NCBI GenBank assembly: GCA_025345505.1
Contig: JANVCC010000125.1
Location: 3,475,663 to 3,539,662, forward strand
DNA length: 64,000 nucleotides
Direction: 5' to 3'
From: Todiramphus chloris collaris
Lineage: Eukaryota; Chordata; Aves; Coraciiformes; Alcedinidae
Within the stretch, counting starts at the first letter, position 1. Each line of letters opens with the position of its first letter. Below are positions 35,001 to 47,800 of the stretch, in pieces. A program made the position numbers and the translations under genes. The notes below the pieces were generated by a model. The model was not told the DNA's origin and did no database searches. It saw only the letters and a list, made by a program, of their open reading frames with translations.

Positions 35001-38000
35001 TTTCCTTTCTGTCCTTCTGATATCACAGGTGTTTCTTCGTGACCTCACTTGTCCCTTGTATGCCACAGCATAATTCTGTGCCATTCAGCACTTAGGTGGG
35101 CTCCCATGCAGTAGAAATTATTAAATTTGCAATGCAAAAGAAATTATTATGACTACAACTGTGGTTAAAAGTCAGGAGAAGTTTCAGAGCACTCCAGGAG
35201 GGTCCACAGTAGCAGGAAGAACTTCACTGGTGGATAACTTGTGTATCTTTTACCTCCATTCCCAAGCTTTTATTTAATTAAGAAGAAATACTAGCTCTGA
35301 ATCGCAGAGTTTGTAGGCACTGGAGGAAATGTTTTGCTGTTAGCGTTTGATGCTTAAACATTTGTTCCAGTCTGTCCTGGGGAAAGGGCAGGGGAGCAGA
35401 TGATGCCATCTACTTTGTTGTATCTTGTCTAAATTTTGCTTGCTTACCTTTACCTCTCATTATTAAATAACATCTGTCTAGGTAAAACCCACAAAGTTTC
35501 ATTCAACAGTTCTGCTAAAATCAGGAGCCTGTAATTGAACTACAGTCTGTCTTTAGAACAAAAAGAAATTACCAAAAACCAAACCCTTCAACTCCAAATC
35601 TGTAAAGTTCAGGTGACAAAATATATTCCCTTTTTCATCAGGAAGCTGTTCCTCTGGCTAACTTACTTCCACTGTCACCTTGCCAAACAGAAGAAGAAAT
35701 AAGTAAATAGAGAAATAAATAAAGAAGTAAAATTTTCATCTTGAGTTTTGCTGGCTCTGGCTCCCTTCAGCCCAGTTTTGCAGAATAGCTGTCTGCTCGG
35801 TAAAAAAGCCCTGTGGCACCATTTCAGAGAATATCTTTCCTAGATTCAGGTTTCGCTGTAAATCTTTTAGAACTGCACACAGCAATGATATGCTTCATCC
35901 CAGATTTTAGCAGCCCACAATCTTGATGTTATGCTTTAATTGAACTGAAATTACATTTAGTCAGCGCTTGAAATTTCTGATTTGCTCAGATGGCTTTGTT
36001 CTCATAGATAAAGCTCTTGCTCTGTACTTTTTTTTCCCCCCCTCACCCTTTCCCCCTTGAATTATTTAGCATTTAGAAAGCTGAGCTTTGCCACTTTTAT
36101 TTCCATCTTCAGTTTTATTGCTAAGTGATTTACAAATCAAGCCTTGCATCTAATGGCACTGTGCATTTCCATTTCCAGTGCTCTTCTTTACTGTCGGTTC
36201 TTGTTGGATGGGGCAAACCTCAGACACAAATAACTGAAATTAATGTCAAATTGCATCTTGTGCAGCTTGAATTTCAATTACGAAATTTGAGTAAAAATGT
36301 CTTATTTCCAGCAAACAGCAATATCATCGTTGAATCGTCTGGCCCCAGAGCGCGCATTACTAGAAAGCATCCTACTCGAGACAAAGATGCAAGATTTCAA
36401 AGTCTTAAGGCAAATCTGCTTGGCATTTAGTTAAGGCCAATAAACTCTGAGAATGAGTAGTCATTCAGGCCGTCAGCTTTTGTATCCCCTGCCCTATGGT
36501 AAATCTGTGGCTGTTTAGAGCCTGAAATGGAACCGTTTCCTTCCTGAATAATATGAAGTGAGAGGGGATTAATCTAGCCCCCAAAGCCCTAGTGCATCCT
36601 AAACATGTGGGAGTTTGCAGCCAAGACTCTGCGCATCTCAAATTCTGAACTCGGGTGAAAGGCTCAGTAGAAGCCTGGGTATGTGAAGGCACAATGGGAA
36701 GATGCATTTCTTGAGTTGTTTTTTTGTGGTTCAGCTGGTGATACTAAGAAGCTTTAGGCCTCTGTTAAAGTCGGTGGAAAGAGTTCCCTGCTTTGAGGGT
36801 AGATCCATTTTATCTTCATGCAGATACCTAAATAGGTCAAAGGAGTCACATTCTCGCATGCTCTTTCCCTTCCATTGTCTTCAAAGGACGTTGAGGCACG
36901 AGGTTATATTTAGAGTCTGCAAAGTGTCGTGCCCCATCACTGCTGAAATTTATGTGGCTTCAAAAGTTTCAGAAGACTGAAATGACCTACATAGGCCCTC
37001 CAAACAGGGGTTCTGCAATGCAGCTATGTGTTTCCCCTCTTCACCTTCCTGAAGAGAAAGAGTCCCTTCCATTAGGGATAGGCTGAAACTTTTTGATATT
37101 CTACCCAGGAGAAACAAAGAGCATCCTCCACACCCTTAGCTCTGCGAGCACTTCCCTCAAAGAAAGAGAAAATAACTTTTTGTTAGCATAAGCAAGTAAC
37201 TTTTTGTGAATGCTACACACTCAAGTGTGGCTAACAGAAGGTGTCCACTGGTCTCTTCAAAAAGTCAGCCAGGTCACACTTAATTTATTTGTGCAAACAC
37301 CACTTGGAATCTGATGTCTTGGTGGAAATAACAGCAACTTGGACTATGGGCAAACTGCTCTCATAATCGAATGCACATCTTGCTGTCATCATCAGCTCCA
37401 AGCAGACACTGACGAGCTGCCCTGCACAGTAGTTACTCAGGTGAACTTTAAAACTGTTTTTACTTTAAAACTGTTTTTACTTTAAAACATAGGGAGATTG
37501 TAAAGAGATTTTTAATGGGGATTGGGATGTGGATTTGTGTTTGTTAGACTCTTAGTGATTTTGTCTTCCCTTTATCTGCGTAAGAGAACATAGTAAGATT
37601 TCTATAATTATCGTCTGAAAACATATTTTAGGCACAGAAAAGAGATAGCAAGTCAGCTTTCACTGTGTCTGTTGGCTGCCAGCTTAGGATGTTGACTGTT
37701 GTTGACCAGTGAGACACTCAGATCTGACTGAGGCCACAAGCACTGTTTGTATGCCCCATCAAATACACTACTTATTTGTTACTTGGGGATGTAGAATTGG
37801 AAGGGACGAGCCAAGCCCAGTCTCTCCTTCCCTGTAGGCACCACATCACATAAACCCTGCCTTCGTGTGCTGTCTGTGCACTTTCTGGGTTCCCAAATGC
37901 AAAAAGTCTGTACCCTCACCTCCTTGCAGGGCATTGAAATTGCTTTGAATGAACTGGGGTAAGCTGAAGTTATTACTATTAGGGCTATGTGTCCGGAGAC

Positions 38001-39492
38001 AGATTTTTATTTTTATTTTTTTCATTTATTGTATCTGCTTAAGAGTAACATGCCTAGTCATAAGTTAGTGAGCTAGACTCCCTTTATAACTGCTGGACTG
38101 ACAGATTCAGCACCAGAAGAGAGGCTTCATCCCATTCTGCAGCAGAGCTGAGATGTCTCTAATAAATATACAGGAAGTTTAGACAACTGTCTCAGATTAA
38201 GTATTCAGCTTTCAGATTTTAAAGTTAGGTGAAAGCAAATTCAGACGCAATATGAGCCTGCAAAATTGCTGACAACCAAGATTAAACATGTTAAAATAAA
38301 AATGTACAGCTATAGCAAAAAGAAGACTATTCTGAAAGTGTCCCTGCAGAAAAAAAAAACCCCAAAGATCTACAAGTTATATAGCCCTTTACAGGGGAAG
38401 AGGGGGCAAAGTAATATGTGAAAGCTCTTTTCCATGGCCAAATAAAAACCAATGTCAAGGGCAAAACAAGCCGTCTATATTTCTGCCACATTCCCAGGTT
38501 TATTGTGGAGCAAGAGCTTCTGAAAGTCAGCAGAAAGGTCACCATCAGGATGGACATTTTATTAAAAATATTTAGACTGGCTTTTATTACCAGATGTAAA
38601 TGAAAACCAATTAGACAGTCATATTGAATGTAGGCAAAGGATAGGTATTAACACTCCCAGAATGGGATGATCGTTGCTAATGAAGTGTATTGTTTGGTTA
38701 CTTGCCTTTATAGAGGAGGGAAAAATAAATTATGTTTCATCTTTTAACTGCCTTTTAAAGCCTTGCAAAATGGATTTCATACAACATCAAAGCTATGGTA
38801 ATAAAACAGGGGGGGACAGTAAAGCAAAGAGTAGGTAATAGACAAAGGATGACGTACAACACTTAGAGATGTTGGTCTGAAAAAAGCAGGCTGTTTTTCT
38901 ACTGGGGAGGTGGTGTAAATTGGTACTGCACCATTGTGACCATGACTACACTGCCAAGTCATTTCAGTAGTGCCTTATATCTGTGGGGTAGGCGGTACGA
39001 TTCCTGCTCCCCCGTGGAAGATTTGGCCTTTGATCTTGCTGAATTCTGTTCTTCAACCGAATCAATGAGTATCTTCAACCTGTGACCATGTGAGGCCCTT
39101 GTCACAGCAGTCAGCACACCACAAGGCTGTGACACACAGGCCACAATTGCATGCCTTGTGTTGATCTTCTTGGTATCCACCTTGTCTCCTGCAGTTTGTG
39201 AAGCCGTACGTGTTGGCAGTAGCCAAATTAAGTGGGATTCAGGACTCGGTAGGTTCCTCCTCTCCCAGCTCTGAGATTCTTGTGTCACTGTGTCCCCAGG
39301 TCCAGCAGCAGCAAAGTTGAACATGACTTCCCAGTAAGTACACACAGAGAAAAATACACCATATGCACATGACCACTGCAAAGATGAACACAGATGGAGA
39401 GCAGGACCTTTACCAGAACCCTGTAAACACACACAGCACTCATGTAAACATTAACAGCACAGACAACCCCATTGTCTTCCTCCTCCATAGAT
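32037..39492. other. Long repeat-poor non-coding interval
   Basis: About 7.4 kb without a recognisable transposon or gene. It holds a 17-bp tandem repeat (37445-37488), T/C runs near 36030-36058, and a stretch at 36105-36445 with conserved-element character. A minus-strand frame (38959-39324 from its first ATG) shows no known domain. Long transposon-free intervals can reflect constraint, but this is only suggestive. Confidence 0.55.
37445..37488 (+). repeat. 17-bp tandem repeat, 2.6 copies
   Basis: The unit ACTTTAAAACTGTTTTT occurs at 37445-37461 and 37462-37478, followed by a partial copy to 37488. The copies are identical. Confidence 0.95.
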
Positions 39493-39736
39493 GACTTAGG
39501 AAGAATTTCTTCACCGTGGTGAAGGTGAGGGTGGAGGCTGGTGAGACACTGGCACAGGTTGCCCAGAGAGGTGGTGGAAGCCCCATCCTTGGAAGTGTTT
39601 AAGCCCAGGCTGGATGGGGCTGTGAGCAACCTGCTCTAGTGGGAGGGGTCCCTGCCCATGGCAGGGGGGTTGGAACCTGATGATCTTTAAGGTCCCTTCC
39701 AACCCTGACAACTCTATGATTCTACGATTCTATGAT
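39493..39736 (+). mobile_element. CR1, well-preserved 3' fragment
   Basis: Reads from AGGAAGAATTTCTTCACCGT through CACAGGTTGCCCAGAGAGGT, CCATCCTTGGAAGTGTTTAA, GCCCAGGCTGGATGGGGCTG, GTCCCTGCCCATGGCAGGGG and GATCTTTAAGGTCCCTTCC to three ATTCTATGAT-like tail units. It matches the CR1 3' end I recall with few changes and, in antisense, the copy at 52548-52990. It is therefore one of the younger copies. About 244 bp, 5'-truncated. Confidence 0.97.
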
Positions 39737-41105
39737 AGGGATTGAAGTTGCTATGGAAACATGCACACTTCTTACAGGTTTCTCCAGCAACTGGACTTAG
39801 TTTATCCAGCATCTGGCCCCTAGGTCCTAGTCCCTCTCAGAGACTTGTACCAGACTCTCAAGCCCTTGATGCTGGTGGCCCCAGTCTAGCAGCTGGCACC
39901 AGAGACCTCCTCACAGCCAGCCTGGCTTGCGGCCCATCACATCTATATACTGGTTTGGAATAGCACAGGAGATAGCAGTAGAATCTAGGAAGAAGATTGG
40001 ATTGATTATGGTGACCAAGTGAAGGGCTTAGACAGATAAATGTAGTGACCAGCAGCTTCTTTACCCATAACTCTTTTCCCTCTATTTTCCCACTCTTTTT
40101 TCTTCCTTGATCCATTTTGATTCCTCCCTTCCTCTGCCTTTGGTCCTTCTGCTAAACCTCCCATCAGCAGTCTTGCACATTCCCTCAAGCTCCTTAAAAC
40201 CTCCTATAACAACTTTTAAACAGTCTTCCAAATTCTTTCTGCCTCTGCATCCCATAATAAGTCCTAACCTCCTTTGGGTAATAACCCCTCCAGTTTGCAG
40301 GGCTTTCCTGAGAAGGTGTTTCTTCGGCTGACTCATCCAGAAGGAGCAGACTCTGATTAGGTTACAAGGACTCATCAGCCTCCCTGGGTCTCTGTGTTCA
40401 GAGAGATTAGCCCTTAATCACATAACCTAGCAAAGAGAACATGACATTTCTTTCAGATCTTTTACTGTACTTTATTTTTTCTTTTCACCTGCCCTTTGTG
40501 TTGTCCTCCATTCCCTGCCTTGTCTGCCGAATAATAACCAAATGTCAGCAGTTGCTGCGTGGGGGAAAGTTTCCATACCAGTTAGCCCAGAAAGGGGACT
40601 TTCCTGCTGTGCCATGGATAGTAATGACATCCAGTTGTGTGTCTTCAGCCCACAAAGTAGTGCCATTAACCCCCATACAGAGCAAATTATAATATTCTGG
40701 TCGGTCGGCTCATATTTCTCATGAGTAATATCAAAAATAAGTCCTCAAAGGATCACAGGTAAAATCAGAGTATAGTATTTGGGATGAATTTTGTTTTCCT
40801 AAAGTGTCCCTGTAGACCAGCAGGGAGGTGGACAGATTGTCCTGATTTACATTTGGAGTGAGTGCACCTTAGTGGTCCCAAACTGAATATAGGGTTATTG
40901 AAGTGTAAAACCATGCCCATGTGCACCAATACCTTCGTGCAGATACATTAATACTCCTTTATGACTGTTTCACATAACTGTCCACATTTCATCACAGAAA
41001 AACCTGTCGAACTATTTTTGTGATATGATGATTTTAAGGTCAATTATTTAAATAGCTTTTTCTCAACTTTGCAGCTCTTAGCTTTTTCTTTCCCTCCTCT
41101 TTAAT
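39737..41105. other. Unique non-coding sequence
   Basis: No gene was recognised. Ten bases after the CR1 tail is an X-box-like site, GTTGCTATGGAAAC (39747-39760). Open frames of up to 97 codons on both strands have no known domain. Confidence 0.55.
39747..39760 (+). promoter_or_regulatory. X-box-like (RFX) motif
   Basis: GTTGCTATGGAAAC resembles the palindromic RFX site GTTGCCATGGCAAC, with two mismatches. The spacing of the two half-sites is right. No promoter or gene is visible nearby, so function is unproven. Confidence 0.3.
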
Positions 41106-41630
41106 TCATAGAATCACAGAATGTTAGGGATTGGAAAGGACCTCTAGAGGTCATCGAGTCCAAGCTCCCTGCCAAAGCAGGGTCACCCAGGGCAGGCCAC
41201 ACAGGAACAGATCCAGGTGGGGTTTGAAAGTCTCAAGAGGAGACTCCACAACCTCTCTGGGCAGCCTGGGCCAGGCTCTGGCACCATCACAGTAAAAAAA
41301 TTTCTCCTCATATTGAGGTGGCACTTCCTATGTTCTAGCCTATACCCATTATTCCTTGTCCTGTTACTGGGCACCACGGAAAAGAGACTGGCCCCTTCCA
41401 TTTAACACCCACTCCTCAGATATATATAGACATTGCTAAGACCCCCCTCTCAGTCTTCTTGGGATTAAACAGCCCCAGGTCTCTCAGCCTTTCTTCATAG
41501 GAGAGATGTTCCAGTCCCTTAATCATCCTCATAGCTCTCTGTTGGACCCTCTCTAGATCTCTGTCTGTCTTGAATTGGGGACCCCAAAACTGGATATTCT
41601 AGCTGGGGTCTCACCAGGTCAGAGTATATA
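41106..41630 (-). mobile_element. CR1, 3' fragment
   Basis: The 3' tail TCATAGAATCACAGAATG is followed by the CR1 blocks in order: CCTCTAGAGGTCATCGAGTC, CAACCTCTCTGGGCAGCCTG, CTCATATTGAGGTGGCACTT, CCCAGGTCTCTCAGCC, GAATTGGGGACCCCAAAACT and AGCTGGGGTCTCACCAG, ending near 41630. About 525 bp, 5'-truncated, with scattered small deletions. It is of the same general subfamily as copy A at 14610-15076. Confidence 0.96.
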
Positions 41631-42216
41631 GGTCTCAGAGTCTATACAGGTCTTATATTTGCATGATTGTATTAACCCATCATGCTTTTTCTCTCTGCCT
41701 TGTAGTTGAGCTGTTTTAGAAGCTGGATATTTAGTGAGATTCCAATCAAAATCTAGTTTAAGGGCTTTGGAGCTTCATGGCTCAGATACAGCAAGAAATA
41801 CTTGTTAGGTTGAAATAATGTGATCTAGTTTCGGAATCTTTAAAAACACAGAGTGATTTTTGTTGCTCTCTGTCAACATCAAAGACTGCTCTGCTGTGTC
41901 TGGGGAACCAAGGGAAAAAATAATATAACTATAGAAGTATTTTCCACAATTTAGCTGGAGACACGTACTAATGAAACCAGCATGTTGGAGACAACTTTGT
42001 GAAATGCCACAGGTAAGTTTGTATGGATCAATGAGATTACCTTGGACCCTAAGCTCTGTCCTTATAAACTGCTACGTATCAGTAAGGCAGCTTGACGAGC
42101 CAAGACCCCAACTGCATTTCCAACTTTTCCTGAGTTACAGGAAGGGAAAGAGAAATGTCAATCTCTACTTTATTGTGATTTGGAGCCTGATCTGGCCTCC
42201 AGACTCGGATAATCTG

Positions 42217-42295
42217 TTCCATTCTATTAAAGGAAATGGAAAATCCATTCCATCTCTACCAATACATTCCATCTCTATTAAAAGAAATAGAAACT
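42217..42295 (+). repeat. Short repeated modules
   Basis: CATTCCATCTCTA occurs at 42246 and again at 42265 (19-bp spacing). CTATTAAAGGAAATGGA at 42224 recurs as CTATTAAAAGAAATAGA at 42275. The pattern looks like small local duplications and lies within a 121-codon plus-strand open frame that has no known domain. Confidence 0.7.
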
Positions 42296-45200
42296 GGTTA
42301 AACAGGAAGATTTTTATCTCTGCCTGGAGTTCTTAGACAAGCGTGCTGTTGAGGCGGGAGGAAGCAAACTGAGATGTGGAAGCTGTTCTCTTTCACACTC
42401 CTTTTTACCTTCTTCCTAACGCTTATTACTGTATTTAAATACTTTTAACTGTAACATCATATACTTAATGGCAGGGAAGAGTATGTGACATAGTACCAGT
42501 AATGCTTTACAACATAAAAGCTCTATTTAAACAAATGGCTATCTTTTTAACACAAAATCATCCTTCAGGATATAGATGATGCCTTGAAGAAAGGTCAAAG
42601 GCAAACCTTTTAAACCAAAGCAGAAAATAGGTTTAAGGATGGTGCAACCCTATTCCTTTCTTATTACCTATTGCTTACATTACAGGGGCCATGAAGGACA
42701 TAGGTTGTCTCTCCAGTCCGAAAGAATCTTAGCATGTCAGGGTCCCATTCAAATCCTTTCATTTGTGTAGAGTTATTCTCACTTGTCCTGTCCAGGACTT
42801 ACCAATATTTTTCATGTGTTTCTCCTGGATGCTCACCCTAAATGGTAGTAAATCAAATTAGTGCAGTTGTCTTCAGTGTATTCAACACCGCTGTTGGGCT
42901 TTGCCTCTTATTCTTAGAAGAACTTAGCTTAGAAAAATAACTTATTTTTTTTTTCCTCCTCATACCATTAGATGTTGCATTCTTTACAAAATAGTTAGCA
43001 TCCTCATGGGCAATTAAAATACAAATGCTGAATATTTCCATGCATCCACTTTTATTTTCCTGCAGACAGTAAAACACAGCTACAGCCCAAAGGCTAAAGA
43101 GAATTCATTACTGTGCATGTTGTTATCCTCTAATGTCATCATAAATTAGTTGGAAGTTTTCCCTCCCAGGCTAAAGATCAAAAAGTTCCAGTTAAAAAGT
43201 TGCAGTTAAAGTTTTGTTACAGCAAGAAGACGACCTCAAAGCATCCTCCTTTCAGAGACTCTGTAGGCTTGGAAATACCCATGGCTTGAAGATGCCCATT
43301 TTGAGCCATGCACATTTCCCTAGATAGTGGTGAAAATCAGTAATATTGAAGATTTCCTTTCTCATCTTCTCTCTAAGTCTGTTCTTATTGATCAGAATTT
43401 GGAGAGCTCACCTTCTTCCTTCTATGGAAATGACTTGTCTATTACAATTTTTTATAGCAATTCAATAGGTATAATAATAACAACAACATAGTGTATATTT
43501 TTATTGCACTGAGTAAGAATTGCAGTCACTTTCTCTTTCAGGTCCCTTGCGTTGTCTCATTGACTCAACATTATTTAAAATTTCTGTTACATTTGGACAC
43601 ACAGATCCACCCAAGAAGGTTTCATTGGGTTAGATACTGTGATCTAACCTAATAAAATAAAATCCTTTCTCATAAGGGCAAATAATCTAAAAAGGCAGAG
43701 GTTGGAAAAGGACAGGATGATCATTTCCAAGAGCCAGGGACCATGGAAGACTCTCAGGTAACCTGGTCCTATTGGAAGCATGCAGCTGACCTCCAACCAC
43801 TGCTTCAGAAAGGAGTGGCTGTCTTGTGGGTCACTGTCGTGTTTACTAGCCCTGTGGAGACATCATGGACAGCCTGCTGTCTGGAATAGCACTAGTCACC
43901 ATTAGGAAGAGGAATTGAAGCCCTATGGTGGGATGCAATTCCACTTTTAAGACACCTAAATGTATGTGTGAAGTTACCTTCCTGTATGTGAGGTGTCCGA
44001 CCTCCCATTACAGCAGATGGACATCTATTCAGTACAGTCCATGTAACCTAAAGGTGAATTCAGCTGACAAACCAGTAGCTATTTAGTTAACTGTAAGTGA
44101 AATTTTCTTTACTGTTTATTGCCTGTTTTAGCTAGTGGCTTAATTCCAACCCATGAGTACCCAGCATATATGATATCCTTTGGGCTGTCATACCGAGCCT
44201 CCAGCCCTGCTCAACCTGGACATTCATTTACTGCTGTTCCTTTGCCATAGCTGCCAGACTCATGCTGAAGTATCAGGTACTCTGGAATGGTTTTAGACAT
44301 ATATGGGTGAGCTATTGCATTGAACCCTAAATCACTGTGGACTTAGATACCACAGGCATGCACAGACAAAGTAAATCTCACACGGGGTCTCTAGCGTACA
44401 AAGGAACTCAGTTGCTGTCTTCTGAGCCCTGGTGACCTAACCATGGGACTTCATTCTCAAACTTGGCAGCACTTCTGAGAACTCAGAGCAGAGCTATGTC
44501 TAGACACTTTTTCTGTTGCTGACAGTAGTCAATAATATGTACCCATAAAAAATGTGAGGACAGCAGAAACGTGTGCTGATACTTCCCAGAACAGTCTCCC
44601 AGTGACCCACAACTTAGGACATAAGCTGTTGATGATTGAGAACTACTAGTGGGTCTGATTTTAATGAGTTTATCAGAAGGGCATTGGTTCCATGAAAGTT
44701 TTTGACATCAGTGAATTTTTGTGGTAAGTTCTGAACCATTTTATGGGTCTCTTGCATTATTTTTACCTCATTGTTGTCTTTTTGTTTATTTTCATTTTGT
44801 TTTTCCAAATCATTTCTGTACTCATTTAAGTCTGTATCTCAAATCTCACTTTGGAAGCAGGTAACTTTAAACCTGTCATTCCAGTGTTAGGGTCCAATAC
44901 ATCTTTTGGGTAATTATGACATCCAAAAAATATACTGAGTAAATTTTCAGGTGTTTAAACAAAGCTGATTGTAGTGACAGAATGCCTCTTGGCCAAAACT
45001 AGCAATCTATCAACTGGGTGCTTGCAGGTCATATTGAGGATTTTCAGTGGGCTTCTGATTTGTTGTGCTTCTGTTTTTTTTTTAATTATTATTATTTTTT
45101 TAATGTGTAATGTAAAGCAATTTAGAGAGGTCTGATTTTCTGAGAGTGTGAAATCCATCCATCTCTTCAATTTGGGTACCATCATTATTGTCTTGTTGGT

Positions 45201-47221
45201 GTCTTTGGTGGGACTAGCATGGCAAAAAGGCACTGAAAAAGTTCCTCGTGTTTCCCATTGACCGAGGAAGTAGAGCATTCAGTCATTCTGAAGAGTGTTT
45301 CTGTTCTGATTTAAGATCTTATGTCTAGAATTTCAGATAATACCTCCAACTGAAGATAATTTCTTAGCTAAGAAAGTGCCTTCAGGATTATAGTTTCAGA
45401 CCAGGAAATTTTAATGAGAATAATATTCTGAAAAAACAAAGGTCAGTTTACTGCAGCTATATCCATCATACAGAAAAGTAACTTCTAGACTGTGTTATGT
45501 AGGAACTGGTTAAGTTTATTTAGTTACATAAGATTATGTTACATACCTTGCTTCTTTCTGTGCTTCCAGTTGGAGATTGGGAGGTGGGTAGTATGCCTTG
45601 AACCTGGAAAAAAATGTTTCTATGATGGTAAACTAGGTTTTTTTTGCTGATGTGGCTGGTGCTGGTGAGTTTTTTCCTTCTAAAGTGGTGAGGAATACAA
45701 TATATCAGGACCAACTTATAGAGCAGTACTTTATTTCTTGATTTTCCTTTTGTAGGCTGAGGCACTGATAGGGTAACTGGTACAGTTAGCGCCCAGATGC
45801 TTCTAGAAATAGTAATGATCCATGACATCACACACCTAACCTATCCAGTGTGCACAAAAAGCATGAGGGGAGAACACTTCTAATTCTAAACATAAAAATC
45901 AGTCGGATCTCTGTCGTGGTTATTCTGCTCTTCACCACATTTGTGCTTAAATGAGGTGATTTTCTTATCATGAGATTAATCCCAGTTTATATTTTAAAGA
46001 TGTCTTCTGGTTATTAAAGTGATTGAAGGAAAACAAATCTATCAATATTTTCTGATAACTGAATCCCCAAAGTCATTAATTTCATCTTACTTTCAACGTT
46101 TTGTTCTAAAAGAGAGATGCTGCCCAGTTATTTTTGCACTCTGCATCTTCACTGTTGCAATAAAGTGAGTTTTCTTTTTATTTTGTAAGCTGTCATTGTA
46201 ATCACTTACTTAAGTATCATATATCTAAATATTTCAGACCCCCAAATCTACCTTAAAGCACCAGAAACATTACTTTGAAGGTATCTGGTGACTGATGATC
46301 TTGGTTTCAGTTCCCAAATTTCAGATGTTTCCATGATATTAGAAAGAATTTATCAGAAGCCTTTCCATCTACTTTTCTTCCTGCATCAGCCCTTTCACCC
46401 TGATACTGTATTTGATGAAACACCACTATCTTTGTGGGAAACAAGGGATTCAGTATAGTTCAGAAGCCTGGTGAGAAAAACATAGATCTTCTCACTTTTT
46501 TTCAGAAAGCTTTGCTCTGTAGAGTATTTCAACCCAGCAGCTGCTGAAACTCTGAAGCTATTATTGCCATATATGTAAAATAAATCAACAGAATAAGTTG
46601 TCAATAAGGCAGAGCTACTTGTAAAGTCATTAGGAACGTTTTGTTCTTTTTTTTCTGCTTAAATACAATTGTTCACTTCTGAGCTACAAAACAAGATTAT
46701 CCCCCCCCCCTCAAGAATTAAAGGGATCAACATAAAGAAACAGGCGTTTCTGGGATGTGATAGATCTGACTAAAGTAGACATCTAAAATAGATCAGATGT
46801 GCTGCATCTGTTCCTATCCACTGGCTTCATAAAAGGAACTGAAGCTGACTGTTCAGATGTAGGCTTCTGCACTGCAGAATTTATTTCAACTAATTTTAGC
46901 AGCGTAATCCATTTTGAGATGAAGGCATATATATGAGTGTAGTAGGGGTCTACAGTGCCATGTCACAGGGAAGTTCAACGTGTAGGGTAAGGGAAAACCT
47001 TTTATTAGAACATCAGATAGGGAAAAGACACGGCTTTCTGCGTGTTCTTTTTTGTCTTGAAGCGGAAACAGCAAACTTCAGGCTGAAGAATAAATTGCTG
47101 TGACAACTTAATTCTGTTAATCAATTAGACGATTCAAGAGAAAAAGGTGATTACTGAAAGCTGACAATGTGCTGCCTGCAGAGGAAGACATAAGAGCAAA
47201 CAAACAATCATGCCTGCCAAT

Positions 47222-47800
47222 TTAGCCTGGAGGGAACACACATTCTCTTCTGACCCCAAATCTAAGTAGCTGTTGAACTTTGAGCACGACAACCAGGCAC
47301 ATCAACCAGCTGTTTGCAATTCCATACAGGCTTTCGCTGTCCAGCCCACTGTCTCTAGCCTGAAAGATGTGAGAATGTTCTTCTAGCAGCCTTTCATCAG
47401 TTTTTCTGCTCGGCTGCAAGGATGCACAAAACGCTGGAGGTGTGCAAATTAAATTTTCTTTTTTAATTTTTTTTGCATTCCATACCTTCCCAAAATACAG
47501 AGGATAAGCTTTGTTCAGCACCCAGCCTGCCAACCCGCTAACCTGGAGTGTCATTTGGAGGGGGCAGACAGGGTTGTAGAATAACACATTTTGCCTGCTG
47601 TGTACCAGAGAATAGAAGCCATCACAGAAAAAAAGGAAATTCCGAGTGGCACTTTGCTGACAGCTGATCTCTGGCAAGCTGTCAGGTGCAAAACTGTGTG
47701 GAGTGCTTCCCCAGCATGTGAGCAGAACCCACCGACAGTTCAACCAGCCGCTCAAAGCCCATTGCTCTGCAAACGCCTGACACGCAGGGCAGCCTCCCAT
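47222..47800 (-). other. Unrecognised 192-codon open frame
   Basis: On the minus strand an ATG at 47800 (G at +4, T at -3) opens 192 codons. The product is rich in Cys, Leu and Trp near its start and has no domain, signal peptide or transposon protein I recognise. The base composition is richer in G+C than the flanks. That makes stops rarer, so chance remains plausible. It does not overlap a recognised repeat. Not called as a gene. Confidence 0.2.

Noticed and set aside
37790-37860. GTAGAATTGGAAGGGAC resembling a CR1 3' end
   Set aside because: The similarity is about 17 bases with no continuation.
43690-43800. GAGGTTGGAAAAGGACAGGA resembling a CR1 3' end
   Set aside because: The following sequence does not continue along any CR1 block, so the match is probably chance.
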